Assembly: GCA_019415945.1 (NCBI GenBank)
Contig: DXYF01000032.1
Coordinates: forward strand, 36,708-100,707
DNA from: Clostridiales bacterium
GTDB lineage: Bacteria; Bacillota; Clostridia; Oscillospirales; Acutalibacteraceae
Reading direction: 5' to 3'
DNA length: 64,000 nt
Shown: piece after piece, positions 43,653 through 52,335 of the stretch
Position numbering within the stretch: position 1 is the first letter of the stretch
Layout of the letters: each line of letters starts with the position of its first letter
Program-made: the position numbers and the translations under genes
Notes under the pieces: generated by a model
What the model was told of the DNA's origin: nothing
The model's input: only the letters and a program-made list of their open reading frames with translations
Databases searched by the model: none

Positions 43653-45737
43653 ATGCTGAGGGATCTAAAGCCTACCGATAAAGTCTGCGGTTACGATGTG
43701 CGTCCGGGGCACTACCTTATTAACGGTGCTACCCCTGTACGAGGAGGAGTAAATTTCACGATAAGCTCCTTTTCTGCCACATCATGCACACTTTTGCTTT
43801 TTAAACCGCTTGAAAACACACCGTTTGCAAAAATCCCTTTTCCGCAGTCCTATAAAATAGGCAACACATATTCAATGATCGTTTTCGGTCTTGAAATAAA
43901 CAAATTTGAATACGCTTACTCTTTTGACGGTCCTTATGACGAAAAGAAAGGGCTTCTGTTTGATAAAAACAAATATATTCTTGACCCTTACGCAAAGGCA
44001 GTAACAGGTCAGAGCGGCTGGGGCAAAAAACAAAACCCCGACTGCACCTACAAGGCTCGTGTTGTTTTTAACGATTATGACTGGGGCAACTTCAATAAAA
44101 AAAGCCTTCCTTTTGAAGAATTGGTAATTTATGAAATGCATGTAAGGGGCTTTACTCAGGACATATCATCAGGTGTTAATAACAGAGGTACTTTTGCGGG
44201 AATTAAAGAAAAAATCCCCTATCTTAAAGAATTGGGCGTAAATGCTGTTGAACTTATGCCGATTTTTGAATTTGACGAGATGGGAGCTTCACGCACATTT
44301 AACGGCGAAAAGCTTTATGACTACTGGGGATACAACACGGTTTGTTTCTTTGCTCCCAACACAAGCTACGAATCCGATCACAAGCATCACAGCGAGGGCA
44401 AAGAATTAAAAAACCTTATCCGCGAGCTTAACGAAAACGGCATTGAGGTAATACTTGATGTTGTTTTTAACCACACGGCAGAGGGCAATGAAAAAGGACC
44501 GTTTTTCTCATTTAAAGGTCTTGACAATAACATCTATTATATGCTTACCCCCGATGGCAAGTATTATAATTTCAGCGGATGCGGAAATGTTCTTAACTGC
44601 AATAACCCGATTGTCCAGCAGTTTATTCTGAACTGTCTTAGATATTGGGTAACGGAATACAGAGTTGACGGCTTCCGCTTTGACCTTGCTTCTATTCTCG
44701 GACGAAACGAGGACGGCTCACCTATGGATAAGCCGCCGCTTTTAAAAGCTCTTGCATTTGACCCTATTTTGGGAAATGTAAAACTGATAGCCGAAGCTTG
44801 GGACGCAGGAGGACTGTATCAGGTAGGAAGCTTTCCGTCTTGGAACAGATGGGCGGAATGGAACGGCAAATACCGTGACGATATGCGTAGATTTTTAAAA
44901 GGCAACAATAATCTTGCCTGGGCTGCGGCTCACAGGCTTACAGGCTCAAAGGACTTGTATGACCCAGCATACAGAGGCAACAATGCATCCGTAAACTTTA
45001 TTACCTGTCACGACGGTTTTACCCTTTACGATATGTACTCCTACAACGAAAAGCACAACTATAACAACGGCTGGAACAACACAGACGGTGCCAATGATAA
45101 CAACAGCTGGAACTGCGGTGCTGAGGGCGAAACCGATGACTGCGGCGTAAATGAGCTTAGACGCAAAATGTGTAAAAATGCTTTTGCATCCCTTATGTGC
45201 AGCCGAGGTGCAGCTCTGTTTCTTGCAGGCGATGAATTCTGCAACACACAATTCGGCAATAATAACGCATATTGTCAGGATAACATAATTTCTTGGCTTG
45301 ACTGGAGCAGAAAAGAAAAGTACGGTGATGTTTTTGAATTCTTTAAATATATGATTTCTTTCAGAAAGCGTTTTCCCGTAATCACCGCAAACAGAAGAGA
45401 GGCGTCATGCAGTCTGCCTCCCGAGAGTATTCACTCCTGTATTCCATGGAACACAGATTTTAACGGCGACACAAGAATGATCGGAGTAATGTACGCAGGT
45501 GCGGACAAAAACGATCCTGCACTTGACGAAATTGTGTATTTCGGAATAAACGCATATTGGGGCAATGTTAATGTTGAACTGCCGGCACTGCCGACAGGCT
45601 ATGTTTGGAAACTGTATATAGATACGGGCAGAAACGGCAATGATGTGATTGTTGAAAATAAAAGCATTTTGCTTTATGACCGTAAAATAACCATGCAGGG
45701 CAGAACGGTTATTGCAGCTGTTGCTCAGAAGATGTAA
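43653..45737 (+). CDS. glgX: Glycogen debranching/isoamylase-type GH13 enzyme
   Basis: 694 aa. An N-terminal CBM48-like domain (YLINGATPVRGGVNFTIS) precedes the GH13 barrel. Conserved regions: DVVFNHTAEG, VDGFRFDLAS (nucleophile Asp), LIAEAWDAGG (acid/base Glu) and FITCHDGFT (third Asp). The pattern LPFEELVIYEMHVRGFT is typical of GlgX/isoamylase (GH13_11 type). No signal peptide, so it acts on internal glycogen or imported dextrins. Start has AGGAGG about 8 nt upstream. The symbol follows the family and is tentative. Confidence 0.9.
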   Translation: MLRDLKPTDKVCGYDVRPGHYLINGATPVRGGVNFTISSFSATSCTLLLFKPLENTPFAKIPFPQSYKIGNTYSMIVFGLEINKFEYAYSFDGPYDEKKGLLFDKNKYILDPYAKAVTGQSGWGKKQNPDCTYKARVVFNDYDWGNFNKKSLPFEELVIYEMHVRGFTQDISSGVNNRGTFAGIKEKIPYLKELGVNAVELMPIFEFDEMGASRTFNGEKLYDYWGYNTVCFFAPNTSYESDHKHHSEGKELKNLIRELNENGIEVILDVVFNHTAEGNEKGPFFSFKGLDNNIYYMLTPDGKYYNFSGCGNVLNCNNPIVQQFILNCLRYWVTEYRVDGFRFDLASILGRNEDGSPMDKPPLLKALAFDPILGNVKLIAEAWDAGGLYQVGSFPSWNRWAEWNGKYRDDMRRFLKGNNNLAWAAAHRLTGSKDLYDPAYRGNNASVNFITCHDGFTLYDMYSYNEKHNYNNGWNNTDGANDNNSWNCGAEGETDDCGVNELRRKMCKNAFASLMCSRGAALFLAGDEFCNTQFGNNNAYCQDNIISWLDWSRKEKYGDVFEFFKYMISFRKRFPVITANRREASCSLPPESIHSCIPWNTDFNGDTRMIGVMYAGADKNDPALDEIVYFGINAYWGNVNVELPALPTGYVWKLYIDTGRNGNDVIVENKSILLYDRKITMQGRTVIAAVAQKM

Positions 45738-45752
45738 AAGTAAATAATAATG

Positions 45753-45786
45753 AAAAATCGGCAGGAATTTACCTGCCGATTTTTTA
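45753..45786. terminator. Terminator of the glgX-like gene
   Basis: AAAAATCGGCAGG / CCTGCCGATTTTTT, a 13-bp stem with a 6-nt loop and T-run, active on both strands. Confidence 0.92.
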
Positions 45787-45864
45787 CACTAAAAACATTG
45801 AATGTTTATAGTTAACAGTAATAAAGTAATCGTATTTAGACACCGTAATTTTATTTTGAGGGAT

Positions 45865-47034
45865 TTATACAAATGATTTTTCAATATGCATAACCGGAAT
45901 AAGTTTTGGATCGATTTCACGAAATTTTCCCTTAGCCATTGTGCGGATCTCATCGCCTGACAACTTTGAACCGTGAGGAACTACAAGGTCAAATATTACA
46001 TTTGTATGCGTATCTCCCTTAACAATCCTAAAATCGTGAATGGAAAAACCGTTATCATCGCTGCACAATTTTTTACAAACAGCATCCTTTAGATTCAAGG
46101 TGTATTCATCATCTGTAGCAATCGGGTCCATATGTATGATCGCCGTACAGTTAAATCTTCTTTCAAGCGTTTTTTCGATAAGGTCAATAGAATCGTGAGC
46201 CTTTAGAATATCCTCATTGCTCGGAATCTCAGCGTGAAGAGAAATTATACATCTTCCCGGACCGTAATCATGAACCATCAAGTCATGTATTCCTACAATC
46301 ATATCACCCTGCATAACAGTTTCTTTAATTTGACGCACGAAATCTGCATCGGGAGGATTGCCGAGCAGTGGCGAAAGGCTCTCCCTGAATGTGCCGACCC
46401 CCGTAAAAAGTATAAAAACAGCAACTGCACAGCCGAGATAACCGTCAATATTTACACCGGTAAACCTTGAAATCACAAGACCTGCAAGAACTATCGTGGT
46501 AGCTACACAGTCAGAAAGCGAGTCAAGTGATGTGGCTTTGAGGGTTGATGAATCAATTTTCTTTGACAGAAATTTATTAAAAAAATACATCCAAAGCTTG
46601 ATTATTACAGAAGCAATAAGTATGCAGGCAGAAGCAACGGATATTTCGGTTGATTCATCGGGGGTGATTATTTTTCCGACCGAGCTTTTAAACAGCTCAA
46701 CTCCGACAAGCAGAATAACAACTGAAATTCCCAGTCCCGCAACATATTCGTAACGCCCGTGACCGAACGGATGCTCCTTATCGGCAGGTTTATTAGCAAG
46801 CTTAAATCCGAGGAATGTTACAACCGAACTTCCTGCATCGGACAGGTTATTAAATGCGTCGGCAACAACCGAAATTGAAGCAGACACTATTCCTGCCGTA
46901 AGCTTTGCCGTAAAAAGGCAGAGATTAAGAAAGATACCTACAATTCCCGACATATTGCCGTATGCAGAACGAACCGCAGGATTTTTTACATCCTCGCTGT
47001 TTTTCACAAACAGCCTTATCAGTAGTTTTATCAA
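45865..47034 (-). CDS. Cation diffusion facilitator (CDF) metal transporter
   Basis: 389 aa. Membrane part with six helices; metal-site motifs SVVADAFNNLSDAG (DxxxD) and KATSLDSLSDCVAT (second DxxxD; usually HxxxD), HPFGHGRYEY loop. A C-terminal cytoplasmic ferredoxin-like domain (from ~285) with VHDYGPGRCIISLH and HIRVVKGDTHTN-like segment. Likely exports Zn, Mn or Fe. TTG 47034 with GCGGTG upstream is taken as start; GTG 47043 is possible. Confidence 0.9.
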   Translation of the reverse strand: MIKLLIRLFVKNSEDVKNPAVRSAYGNMSGIVGIFLNLCLFTAKLTAGIVSASISVVADAFNNLSDAGSSVVTFLGFKLANKPADKEHPFGHGRYEYVAGLGISVVILLVGVELFKSSVGKIITPDESTEISVASACILIASVIIKLWMYFFNKFLSKKIDSSTLKATSLDSLSDCVATTIVLAGLVISRFTGVNIDGYLGCAVAVFILFTGVGTFRESLSPLLGNPPDADFVRQIKETVMQGDMIVGIHDLMVHDYGPGRCIISLHAEIPSNEDILKAHDSIDLIEKTLERRFNCTAIIHMDPIATDDEYTLNLKDAVCKKLCSDDNGFSIHDFRIVKGDTHTNVIFDLVVPHGSKLSGDEIRTMAKGKFREIDPKLIPVMHIEKSFV

Positions 47035-47192
47035 GACTAACACCGCTTAAAATAAAATTATGAAGCTTTCGCCCGATAGTAATTTTATATCAGTAAACAT
47101 CGGTTAGTCAAGAGAAACCTTGTTGATTTTAAATACAGACACATATTATGACAATTTAGAAAACGCATTAATACTGCATTCTTTTAAACGCT

Positions 47193-47510
47193 TTACTTGT
47201 TTTGGTCTTTATTCTTGATTTTTCGGTTTCTAAAATAGAACGATAACAAAAATCCGCCGAACAAAACAAAGTTTAAATTTTTGAGATAATTTATTAAATG
47301 TGAGTACATTTTCAAATAATCGACCAAATCAGACGGATTAATATTTGCTATGTTTCCTTTAAAGCAGATTGAGCAAATCTCAATTATTATACTCAAGGCA
47401 ATCCATGCAACACTCAATCCAAAGAACAGGGATTTTTTTCGAAACAGTATACAAAAGATGATTAAAAATACAATTAACACACCAAGTACAATATAATTAA
47501 TATAGAGCAT
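47193..47510 (-). CDS. Small membrane protein, three helices
   Basis: A 105-aa hydrophobic protein with three membrane segments and a basic tail (RNRKIKNKDQNK). Start ATG 47510 with AAGGAG 9 nt upstream; it touches the stop of the preceding small gene. Family not recognised. Confidence 0.6.
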   Translation of the reverse strand: MLYINYIVLGVLIVFLIIFCILFRKKSLFFGLSVAWIALSIIIEICSICFKGNIANINPSDLVDYLKMYSHLINYLKNLNFVLFGGFLLSFYFRNRKIKNKDQNK

Positions 47511-47737
47511 TACTTTTTTCTCCTTATACAAAGTGCAGCCAAAAATATCATCAGCAGAGGAAAAAGATCAACTGAAAAAACTAAAAGTGTAGGAATTTCA
47601 ACACCGAACAGCATCTGCCCTTTCTCGGTAAAATAGTATATACAAGCATAAACTAATGACAGCAAATAAATATAAAACACCTTTGGTTGTTTAATTATTG
47701 CCGCAGTCAATGCTGATAATAATGCTAAAGTGTAAAT
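47510..47737 (-). CDS. Small membrane protein with an apparent ATT start
   Basis: Two or three membrane helices and a basic C-terminus (CIRRKK). The only Shine-Dalgarno (AGGAGG) lies 8 nt upstream of an in-frame ATT at 47737; no ATG, GTG or TTG with a site is near. The alternative TTG at 47710 would remove half of the first helix and has no SD. With ATT the protein is 75 aa. Coupled to the next gene by overlapping start and stop. Confidence 0.5.
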   Translation of the reverse strand: MYTLALLSALTAAIIKQPKVFYIYLLSLVYACIYYFTEKGQMLFGVEIPTLLVFSVDLFPLLMIFLAALCIRRKK

Positions 47738-47877
47738 CGTAATTACCTCCTCACAACAAAAATATGTAACAATGTATGTATTACACTAATTATACAGTAA
47801 GTTCATCAATAATTAAATAACTATAAAAACATCTGTCATAAATTTTATTATGTAATTTTTGTGCAATATACACAAAA

Positions 47878-47905
47878 CATCTGTTCACAAAATTGTGAAC
47901 AGATG
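47878..47905 (-). terminator. Terminator of the arsR-cadA unit
   Basis: CATCTGTTCACAA / TTGTGAACAGATG, a perfect 13-bp stem with a 2-nt loop, followed by TTTTG on the minus strand. Confidence 0.85.
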
Positions 47906-47955
47906 CTATTTTGAATAATTTCAGAGTAGTTACATCAACAGAATATTGTCATATT

Positions 47956-50034
47956 TTACTTTAATTTTAGAAGTCTTGCAGCATACAGCACACAGGCAAC
48001 GCTTACACCCGTGTCGGCTATTACTGATAACCACATTGACGCAATACCCAAAACCGCAAGGATAATAACTGCCGCCTTTACGGAAAGTGCAAAGATTATA
48101 TTAGTTTTGACTGTTCTGATTACTCTGCGAGACAGTTTTACTGCATCGGGAAGTCTTGCAAGATTACCCGAAGAAAGCACAGCGTCCGAAGCTTCTATGG
48201 CGGCTTCACTTCCGAGTCCCATTGCGATTCCGCAGTCACTTGCGGAAAGTACGGGGGCGTCGTTTATGCCGTCGCCGACGGTGCATACGCCTTTTGACGA
48301 CGACTTAATTTGCTGAGCTATCTTTAATTTGTCAGATGGTAAAAGATTGGAATAACATACATCAATACCTAATTTTTTGCTCACTTCTTCTGCGTTGTAC
48401 TTTGAGTCGCCTGTGAGCATTACCGTGCTTTTCACAGAAAGCTTTTTGAGCTGTGAAATAACTCCTGCCGCTTCATCTCTCACGGTATCGCTTACTTTTA
48501 ATTCTCCGATAAGTTTACCGTCGCAGACAACAAACACTGATGAATTTTCACGGCTTGTTATACCGTATTTGCCGAGTATCTTTTCTCCCCCGCATTCAAG
48601 GCTCTTTCCCTTATAAACTGCACTTGTGCCGTAGCCTGCTGTTTCTCTGTAGCATGAAAGCTCAGGCAAATCAAGATCTTTTGCCTTGTTCTTTATTGCA
48701 TAGGCAACGGGATGAACGGAATGTTTTTCACAAGCGGCGGCAAGGGCAAGAACCTCATCTTCAGAAAAACCGCCGTATGTCCAAATTTTTTCAAGTTCAA
48801 GCGTGCCGTTTGTAAGAGTTCCCGTTTTATCAAATATAAAGGAATCTGCCCTTGCAAGTGCCTCAAGGTATCTTCCTCCCTTGATAAGTATTCCCATTTT
48901 TGACGCCGCACCGATTCCCGAATAGTATGCCAAAGGAACAGAAATTACTATCGCACACGGACAGGAAGCAACAAGACAAACAAGTGCTCTGTAAAGCCAC
49001 TGCGTAAACTCCCCCAATCCCAAAACAGGCGGAACAATGGCGATTACAACGGCAATTATAATTATTATAGGTGTATAGATTGACGCAAATCTTGTAATCA
49101 GCTTTTCCCTCTGCCCCTTTTGTGCGGCAGCCTCTTCGACAAGCTGTAAAATTCTCGACGCTGTACTGTTGCCGTATTCTTTTGTTGTTTTTACTTCAAT
49201 AAGTCCGTTTCCGTTTATAGCCCCGCTCATAACCTCGCTTCCGGGCTCAATATCAACAGGCATACTCTCGCCTGTCAAAGCGGAATTATCAAGAGTTGAC
49301 TTACCCTTAACAACTACTCCGTCCAGAGGGAGCCTTTCGTACGGCTTCACTAAAATCACACTGCCAAGATTAACGCTTTGAGCAGGAACAACCCTTTGTG
49401 TTCCGTTTTCTGTAATTACAGCGGTATCGGGGCGTATTTGTGCAAGCTTTTTAATTTCACTGCGGGACGCTCCTACAGCAACATCTTCAATTAATTCGCC
49501 CAACGAGAAGAGAATGGTAACCATAGCCGCTTCTATAAATTCTCCGAGGCAAAACGCCGCTATTACTGCAATACACAACAATACGGTTTCATCAATTTTA
49601 AGCTTAATTGCATTTTTTATTCCCTTTAAAAAAATTTTGTATCCGGATAAAACTGTTGCCGCTACACTGAAAATGACAATTAAAAGCGTCACCGCTGTGT
49701 TGCAGTCTTTAAAGGCAAAATTCAGAACAAATGCAGCAACCGCAAAAACTGCCGAAACAATAAGCATTATACTGTCTTTATTAATTCTTTTCTTTTTGAA
49801 AGTGTCATTTTTGTTTTTTGACGCGTCGGTAACTAATACGCCGTCTTCTATGCTGTCGCAGATTTTTTGTATTTTTTCTATTGGATTTTGATTTTCAGAA
49901 TAGAAAGAAAGTCGCTTTGTAGCAAAATTGAAGCTAACGCTTTCAAAATCACTTGTATCGGCAATTTCCTTTTCTATTTTTGCCGCACAATTAGCACAAT
50001 TCAGATTTTCAAGACAATAAGTATATTTTTTCAT
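47956..50034 (-). CDS. cadA: Zn/Cd/Pb-type heavy-metal P1B ATPase
   Basis: 692 aa. One N-terminal HMA domain with LNCANCAAKI (12-16), TGES (254-257), the CPC metal site (358-360) in SCPCAIVISVPL (the spacing and VISVPL are typical of Zn/Cd exporters), DKTGTLTNG (402-410), SVHPVA and GDGINDAPVL. It exports divalent soft metals. It follows an ArsR-family regulator by ~11 nt in one operon with an ArsR-type operator upstream. The symbol is by analogy; specificity is inferred. Confidence 0.93.
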   Translation of the reverse strand: MKKYTYCLENLNCANCAAKIEKEIADTSDFESVSFNFATKRLSFYSENQNPIEKIQKICDSIEDGVLVTDASKNKNDTFKKKRINKDSIMLIVSAVFAVAAFVLNFAFKDCNTAVTLLIVIFSVAATVLSGYKIFLKGIKNAIKLKIDETVLLCIAVIAAFCLGEFIEAAMVTILFSLGELIEDVAVGASRSEIKKLAQIRPDTAVITENGTQRVVPAQSVNLGSVILVKPYERLPLDGVVVKGKSTLDNSALTGESMPVDIEPGSEVMSGAINGNGLIEVKTTKEYGNSTASRILQLVEEAAAQKGQREKLITRFASIYTPIIIIIAVVIAIVPPVLGLGEFTQWLYRALVCLVASCPCAIVISVPLAYYSGIGAASKMGILIKGGRYLEALARADSFIFDKTGTLTNGTLELEKIWTYGGFSEDEVLALAAACEKHSVHPVAYAIKNKAKDLDLPELSCYRETAGYGTSAVYKGKSLECGGEKILGKYGITSRENSSVFVVCDGKLIGELKVSDTVRDEAAGVISQLKKLSVKSTVMLTGDSKYNAEEVSKKLGIDVCYSNLLPSDKLKIAQQIKSSSKGVCTVGDGINDAPVLSASDCGIAMGLGSEAAIEASDAVLSSGNLARLPDAVKLSRRVIRTVKTNIIFALSVKAAVIILAVLGIASMWLSVIADTGVSVACVLYAARLLKLK

Positions 50035-50045
50035 ATGTCCTCCCG

Positions 50046-50366
50046 TTACTCAAGCACATGGTCAAGACCCATTTCAATTATTTTTTTTACATGGTCGTCG
50101 TCAAGACTGTAATAAATCTGCTTGCCCTCTCTGCGTACACGAACAAGCTTGTTTTGACGCAGCACACGAAGCTGATGCGAAATTGTGCTTTGCTCCATTT
50201 TCAGTGCCTCTGCGATACTTAAAACCGACATCTCTTTGTCCGATATGGTAAACATAATTCTTATTCTTGTAGAGTCCCCGAACACCTTAAAAAGGTCGGC
50301 AAGGTCGAAAAGCACCTCAAGTTCCGGTATTTCTGTATTTTTGTCAGGCGTAACCTTATTTTCCAT
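50046..50366 (-). CDS. ArsR/SmtB-family metal-responsive repressor
   Basis: A 106-aa winged-helix repressor. Recognition helix region SVLSIAEALKMEQSTISHQLRVLR, then the wing LVRVRREGKQIYYSL. The C-terminal alpha-5 helix has DDHVKKIIEMGLDHVLE, that is D-x-H-x10-H-x2-E, the zinc site of SmtB/CzrA proteins, so it should sense Zn or Co/Cd. No N-terminal Cys site of CadC type. ATG 50366 is used because AGGGGA lies 6 nt upstream. First gene of the operon with the P-type ATPase. Confidence 0.93.
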   Translation of the reverse strand: MENKVTPDKNTEIPELEVLFDLADLFKVFGDSTRIRIMFTISDKEMSVLSIAEALKMEQSTISHQLRVLRQNKLVRVRREGKQIYYSLDDDHVKKIIEMGLDHVLE

Positions 50367-50394
50367 AATCATTCCCCTATCAATTTATAATTGC

Positions 50395-50454
50395 ACATAT
50401 GATTATGTGTACATATGTTAATATAAATATATCATAGGATAAAATTAAAGTCAA
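50395..50454 (-). promoter_or_regulatory. Promoter and ArsR-type operator of the zinc-export operon
   Basis: TTGACT (50449-50454) and TATATT (50426-50431) on the minus strand, spacer 17 bp. Directly downstream ACATATG (50395-50401) and CATATGT (50412-50418) form a 7-bp inverted repeat with 10 nt between, the kind of A/T-rich dyad bound by SmtB-like repressors. Confidence 0.75.
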
Positions 50455-50702
50455 TACATTAATTAAATTTTTTCAAACTTTAGTTTCAAAACAGTAAGTA
50501 CATAAAAGATATACTATAATTTATTGCAAAAAATGCACCGAATTATATATGCAAATATGTAAACACGGAAAAAAGAAATAAAAAAAGGCAGATACATAGT
50601 CTGCCTTACAATTATCTTTATAGTGTTATAAAAAACCTTTCAGGGTAAATACATATAAATACTACTTTAAAAGCATATAGAATTAAAATTTTTGCAAAAA
50701 AA

Positions 50703-50778
50703 TGGTGGGAACAATAGGGCTCGAACCTATGACCCTCTGCTTGTAAGGCAGATGCTCTCCCAGCTGAGCTATGCTCCC
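50703..50778 (-). tRNA. tRNA-Val (UAC)
   Basis: GGGAGCA / TGTTCCC acceptor stem, D-arm GCTC-AGCTGGGA-GAGC, anticodon loop CTTACAA with anticodon TAC, T-arm ATAGG-TTCGAGC-CCTAT, and encoded CCA (50703-50705). 76 nt, complete. Confidence 0.97.
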
Positions 50779-50795
50779 ACATTAATAAGAAAAGA

Positions 50796-50823
50796 AAAAG
50801 CACTCCGTGCTGAAGTGCTTTTT
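50796..50823 (-). terminator. Hairpin between the tRNA fragment and tRNA-Val
   Basis: AAAAGCACT / AGTGCTTTT with a short loop and T-run on the minus strand. Confidence 0.7.
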
Positions 50824-50825
50824 CA

Positions 50826-50880
50826 TGGAGGCGACACCCAGAATCGAACTGGGGAATCAGAGTTTTGCAGACTCTAATCC
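50826..50880 (-). pseudogene. tRNA-Cys (GCA), 3' half only: attachment-site remnant
   Basis: The T-arm (CCCAG-TTCGATT-CTGGG), anticodon arm (AGAGT-CTGCAAA-ACTCT with anticodon GCA) and acceptor 3' strand with encoded CCA are perfect. The 5' half is replaced: the next bases cannot form a D-arm, and only five of seven acceptor pairs exist, perhaps by chance. This is the classic result of integration into a tRNA gene, with the intact tRNA expected at the far end of the inserted element beyond the window. Everything to the right of here is phage-like. Confidence 0.8.
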
Positions 50881-50974
50881 CTTAGTCAATTTTATCCGAA
50901 TTCGCCTTAACATCCATCGCTTAAAACGATAAACGTAGCACTATTGTAGCACTATTATAATTCTTTATTTGAAA

Positions 50975-51178
50975 TTAGTAGCGATAAGTTTTGTTTGTAT
51001 ACTTATCTAACCACTTTTCAAAATTAGCTTTTGTAATGTAAATTCGATTATTCAACTTAAACGATGGAAATCCGTCGCTGCGCATAAGCTCATATGCACG
51101 AGTTTTTCCAATAGATAGAAAATGTTGAATATCATCTACTGTATATATTATTGTATCATTTTCTGTTTTATTTGTCAA
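50975..51178 (-). CDS. Excisionase-like helix-turn-helix protein
   Basis: A 67-aa MerR/Xis-type DNA-binding protein: YTVDDIQHFLSIGKTRAYEL, then SFKLNNRIYITKANFEKWLD, typical of helix_turn_helix_17 excisionases. TTG 51178 with AGGAGA upstream is the start. It lies directly beside the tRNA-Cys fragment, where excisionases are found; no integrase is next to it in this window. Confidence 0.8.
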   Translation of the reverse strand: MTNKTENDTIIYTVDDIQHFLSIGKTRAYELMRSDGFPSFKLNNRIYITKANFEKWLDKYTNKTYRY

Positions 51179-51196
51179 TACGATTCTCCTATATAT

Positions 51197-51225
51197 AAGG
51201 CAAGAGATTAATTATCTCCCGCCTT
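51197..51225 (-). terminator. Terminator after dut
   Basis: AAGGCGGGAGAT / ATCTCTTGCCTT on the minus strand, 12-bp stem with a 5-nt loop. It separates the nucleotide-metabolism operon from the excisionase-like gene. Confidence 0.7.
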
Positions 51226-51256
51226 ATTATCTTCTGCTCATATGTAGATATTAAAA

Positions 51257-51688
51257 TTAATTTTTACCCGTGCTTCCGAACCCACCACGGTCTGTATCGT
51301 CAAGTTTGTCAACCTCGATAAATTCAACTTGTGGTTGTTTTTTTACTATTCTAAACTGACACAAACGGTCATTTACTTTAATTTCTGTATCACGAATGGC
51401 ATAAGCAGGAAATCTCCAAATGTCATTTGTGCCACTATATGAATTGTCAATAATTCCTATACTATTAGTCTGAAGGATTCCCCAAGTCTTGAAAGTAGAA
51501 CTACGAGGAACAACGTGTGCTTCATATCCTTCAGGTAATTTCATAGAGATGCCAAGATTGATTAACTTGAATTCACCTGCAATCAATTTAACATTCTCTG
51601 CTGCTCTTAAATCAATCCAATCACCGACCTCGATTTTTTCAATTTTTGCAAGGTCGGGATTATGATATTTAATTTTTATTGTTTCCAT
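51257..51688 (-). CDS. dut: dUTP diphosphatase (trimeric type)
   Basis: A 143-aa enzyme that turns dUTP into dUMP. Motif [12 protein letters not shown], motif [15 protein letters not shown], motif [17 protein letters not shown], motif [10 protein letters not shown], motif [10 protein letters not shown] at the C-terminus. All five motifs are present, so it is probably active. It lowers uracil in phage DNA and feeds dUMP to the ThyX-like enzyme in the same cluster. Last gene of the operon. Confidence 0.93.
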   Translation of the reverse strand: METIKIKYHNPDLAKIEKIEVGDWIDLRAAENVKLIAGEFKLINLGISMKLPEGYEAHVVPRSSTFKTWGILQTNSIGIIDNSYSGTNDIWRFPAYAIRDTEIKVNDRLCQFRIVKKQPQVEFIEVDKLDDTDRGGFGSTGKN

Positions 51689-51706
51689 TTATTTTACTCC
51701 ATAATT

Positions 51707-52051
51707 CTAAATATAATATCTTTTTCCTTTAACTTTTATATATCTACCCTTTTTATTAAAATAACAAGTCTTGCTTACAGAAAGATATTTATAATATTTA
51801 TTTGTATATTCTATGGTAACGCAATCGCCAAAATCTTCACTAATAACACCTATTGGCAATAATATTGGAACATCTTTTATGTATTTTTTAACACATTTAG
51901 TACAATACATATTGGATTCAAGATTAGTTGTCACAATATCAAACATTCCTAACGAACAACCACATTCTTCACAAAACAATTCTGCTGCCCTATAAGGCAA
52001 CCATTCTTTGCTTTCTTTCCATTTTCGACCACTTTTATTTAATTTATCCAT
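51707..52051 (-). CDS. Phage protein with a Cys4 zinc finger
   Basis: 114 aa. A CEECG...CTKC pair (about residues 25-55) should bind zinc. The rest is Lys/Tyr rich and ends with KGRYIKVKGKRYYI. Start uncertain: ATG 52051 or TTG 52066. Function unknown; position in the nucleotide cluster suggests a DNA- or RNA-binding accessory protein. Confidence 0.55.
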   Translation of the reverse strand: MDKLNKSGRKWKESKEWLPYRAAELFCEECGCSLGMFDIVTTNLESNMYCTKCVKKYIKDVPILLPIGVISEDFGDCVTIEYTNKYYKYLSVSKTCYFNKKGRYIKVKGKRYYI

Positions 52052-52131
52052 TTCTGATTTCCACAAGATTTGCCATCACCCTTTCTCTATATTTAATTAT
52101 TTTTATTATAATTGTATAGTTTTATGAGAGG

Positions 52132-52326
52132 TTATTCGATAACATATAAACCACAATGGCACATTCCGGTTTTACCATTATCAATCATTTCACGGAACTC
52201 TTTGCACATACATTTTGTATCTTCGGTTCTGGAAATTCTGCAAGGGCAATATCCATCGTTTTCTTTTAATTTGTCACGGATTTCTTTAACAATATCTTTA
52301 TCAGGATTTGTTTTTACTTTAGCCAT
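52132..52326 (-). CDS. Ferredoxin-thioredoxin reductase catalytic-subunit-like protein
   Basis: A 64-aa protein. CPC (27-29), CMC (39-41) and CHC (56-58), in the frame YCPCRISRTEDTKCMCKEF and GMCHCGLY, match the Cys pairs of FTR beta chains that hold a 4Fe-4S cluster and a redox disulfide. Start with AAGGAG upstream. It lies beside NrdG/NrdD and near a glutaredoxin, so it may pass electrons from ferredoxin to the anaerobic reductase system. Unusually small for FTR (about 100 aa). Confidence 0.8.
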   Translation of the reverse strand: MAKVKTNPDKDIVKEIRDKLKENDGYCPCRISRTEDTKCMCKEFREMIDNGKTGMCHCGLYVIE

Positions 52327-52335
52327 ATTAACTCC

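Noticed and set aside
50618..50877. Two short frames over the tRNA genes
   Set aside because: They are translations of tRNA-Val and the tRNA-Cys fragment and adjacent hairpin.
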